From positions 1 through 30,375 of the IMG/VR virus record IMGVR_UViG_3300044613_002694: 30,375 bases of DNA. One strand, 5' to 3'. The first letter of the stretch is position 1, and each line of letters starts with the position of its first letter. The notes under the pieces were generated by a model. That model saw nothing but the letters and a program-made list of their open reading frames with translations. It was not told the origin of the DNA and ran no database searches. Below, one piece after another: positions 28,859 through 30,375 of this stretch. Source of the stretch: a virus. A program made the translations under genes and the position numbers.

Positions 28859-29872
28859 ATGGCATTAAATGCTAGTGGAACAATAAGTATGGGTGGTCCA
28901 ACCGTAGGACAATCTATTGAATTGGAATTGGGTATGAGTGGTACTGCACAAGCCAGTTTGAATGATAGTAATTTTAGAGGTCTGGCAGGAATTGCGTCTG
29001 GGCAAATTAGTTTAAGTAATTTTTATGGTAAATCTTCTGGCCCAGCTACTGGAATATTTTATGGTGGGACTTCGGGTGTTTATATAAATACTGTTACTCG
29101 CATAAATGCGTGTGGATCATTAATCGGTTCAGAAAGTACTGTTGGTACTGCACGAGCTGGCTTAACTGGAGCATCGGTTGGGGCAAACGGGTTATTTTAT
29201 GGTGGGTTTTTGGGTGCTATTTTTAAAAACACTGTTACTCGTATAAATGCGTGTGGATCATTAGTTGGGGAAACAACAAATCCCACTGCCATATATATTG
29301 CTTATTCAGGTGGAGCAAATGTAGGTTCAAATGGATTATTTTATGGTGGAAATAATGCTAATAATCGCAATGCAGTCACTCGTATAAATGCATGTGGGTC
29401 TTGGGTCGGTACACAGGTGTTTCTTGGTACAGCAAGGACGCAGTTAGCTGGGGCCTTGGTCGGGTCAAATGGATTATTTTATGGTGGAAATCTAGTAACT
29501 CGTATAAATTCTTGTGCAGCAATGGTTGGTTCAGAAACTACTGTTGGGACAACATACAGAAGGAGACTAGGTGGTGCACCAGTCGGGTCAAATGGGTTAT
29601 TCTATGCTGGTTGTGACGGATGTAGTAATCTTGGAATAGTAACTCGTATAAATGAGTGTGGAGTATTAGTTGGTTCAGAACCAAGTGTTGGTACACCAAG
29701 AAGATTTATATCTGGCGCGAGGGTGGGGTCAAATGGTATGTTTTATGGGGGGGTAAATGATACTACTGGTACTAGCAACACTGTTACTCGTATAAATGCA
29801 TGTGGATCATTAGTTGGTTCAGAAACATCGGTTGGTACTATAAGAATAAGTTCTGGTGGTGCATCTATTTAA
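28859..29872 (+). CDS. Six-repeat beta-propeller-like virion protein
   Basis: 337 aa. Residues 1-60 (GTISMGG, SGTAQASLND, ISLSNFYGKSS) are the conserved N-terminal module of many phage structural/adhesin proteins. Then six repeats of about 45-50 residues, each with NGLFYGG...NTVTRINACGSLVGSE..VGTAR, which suit a kelch-like six-bladed propeller. The fourth repeat has SCAAMVG. Likely a head decoration or tail adhesin binding surface sugars (inference). GGAATAAGT precedes the ATG. Confidence 0.72.
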   Translation: MALNASGTISMGGPTVGQSIELELGMSGTAQASLNDSNFRGLAGIASGQISLSNFYGKSSGPATGIFYGGTSGVYINTVTRINACGSLIGSESTVGTARAGLTGASVGANGLFYGGFLGAIFKNTVTRINACGSLVGETTNPTAIYIAYSGGANVGSNGLFYGGNNANNRNAVTRINACGSWVGTQVFLGTARTQLAGALVGSNGLFYGGNLVTRINSCAAMVGSETTVGTTYRRRLGGAPVGSNGLFYAGCDGCSNLGIVTRINECGVLVGSEPSVGTPRRFISGARVGSNGMFYGGVNDTTGTSNTVTRINACGSLVGSETSVGTIRISSGGASI

Positions 29873-29892
29873 AAATATTATAAAGGGATATC

Positions 29893-30375
29893 ATGGGAAG
29901 ATTGAATCATAATGCAAATTACATCTTCGATGTAGAAGGGGAAACTGTATGGGAGAAGCTGAGAGTAATTAGAGGAATATTACTAGAACGCCAAACAGCA
30001 TTGGCTTTAGCTAAATTAAATATAGAATATATTGAAAACGGGGATAAAACCACGATTAAATATAAAAGATTTTTAATCGAACAACCTCAACAAATTAAAA
30101 CAATTAATAGTTGCGAAGAAGAAATTAAATTTTTACGAGAATACGAACAATTTCTAGCTACTGAAGCAGAAAAAACTAGAATTCCTGGTAAATCAGATGA
30201 TGAAATGTATGAAATTAATTTTTATGATGAATTAAAAATTAAACTAACTAGAAAAGCACAAGCTCAAATGATTTCTTACGGTAGGTTGCAAGATGATTTA
30301 ATGTATCGGTTATTAAAACATGAAGATGCATTAAAGTTATGTATCAGTGAAGGAATTTTATCACAGGAAGTATTA
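29893..30375 (+). CDS. Hypothetical phage protein, partial (N-terminal 161 codons)
   Basis: Starts MGRLNHNANYIFDVEGE with AAAGGGATATC before the ATG and is open to the right edge. Helical and rich in Glu/Lys (WEKLRVIRGILLERQTAL, EEEIKFLREYEQF). Position after the repeat protein suggests a virion or DNA-metabolism role, but I do not recognise it. Confidence 0.65.
   Translation, partial: MGRLNHNANYIFDVEGETVWEKLRVIRGILLERQTALALAKLNIEYIENGDKTTIKYKRFLIEQPQQIKTINSCEEEIKFLREYEQFLATEAEKTRIPGKSDDEMYEINFYDELKIKLTRKAQAQMISYGRLQDDLMYRLLKHEDALKLCISEGILSQEVL

Noticed and set aside
29074-29081. Second TATAAATA late-promoter match
   Set aside because: Lies inside the coding repeats where TATAAAT recurs because of the protein sequence.
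29392-29616. 74-aa plus-strand frame
   Set aside because: Out-of-frame shadow inside the repeat protein, Trp-rich from GG-rich repeats.

Overview
The window looks like part of an AT-rich, tailed double-stranded DNA phage genome, most likely a T4-like myovirus of a Gram-negative host. Evidence: consensus sigma70 promoters, one T4-type late promoter (TATAAATA), a run of genes whose N-termini resemble T4 capsid-targeting/prohead-protease sites, two Alt-like ADP-ribosyltransferase-type proteins, a phage 2OG-Fe(II) oxygenase, an HNH endonuclease and a repeat-built virion protein. No tRNA, rRNA, CRISPR or insertion sequence was seen. Identifications come from reading motifs, not from database searches.

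Layout. (1) 1-1222: four small minus-strand genes with sigma70 promoters, five copies of a CAGCTAGCAA element in the gaps, and a 16-nt tandem repeat block read from its own plus-strand promoter. (2) 1302-2030: divergent promoters, an HNH endonuclease and an intrinsic terminator. (3) 2030-20962: the outstanding feature, one promoter followed by 86 consecutive plus-strand units (87 domains) of about 60-95 codons, averaging 217 bp, with almost no spacing. Nearly every product ends in a variant of (T/N)WF(V/I/L)LRWS. The DNA for that ending, TTGAGGTGGTCATGA, is at once the C-terminus, the stop, the ribosome-binding site and the start codon of the next gene. N-terminal parts fall into at least five families (A-E) with duplicates, chimeras, a fusion, a mini-gene and several broken copies. 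(4) 20959-21540: a 580-bp gene-free stretch with a perfect sigma70 promoter and several hairpins, probably a structured non-coding RNA of about 380 nt. (5) 21543-27287: putative packaged internal head proteins (ART, inactive-looking zincin, second ART, a 1007-aa protein, two small proteins). (6) 27280-30375: HAD nucleotidase-like protein, tiny His-rich lipoprotein, 2OG oxygenase, small protein, six-repeat virion/tail protein and a partial gene.

How it may work together: the 19-kb array would give one very long mRNA translated by termination-reinitiation, making dozens of related small proteins with a common C-terminal tail and different heads. This resembles a gene library for host takeover, anti-defence or binding many targets; its function is not known to me. 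The right part fits late genes for proteins packaged in and injected from the head, plus virion decoration.
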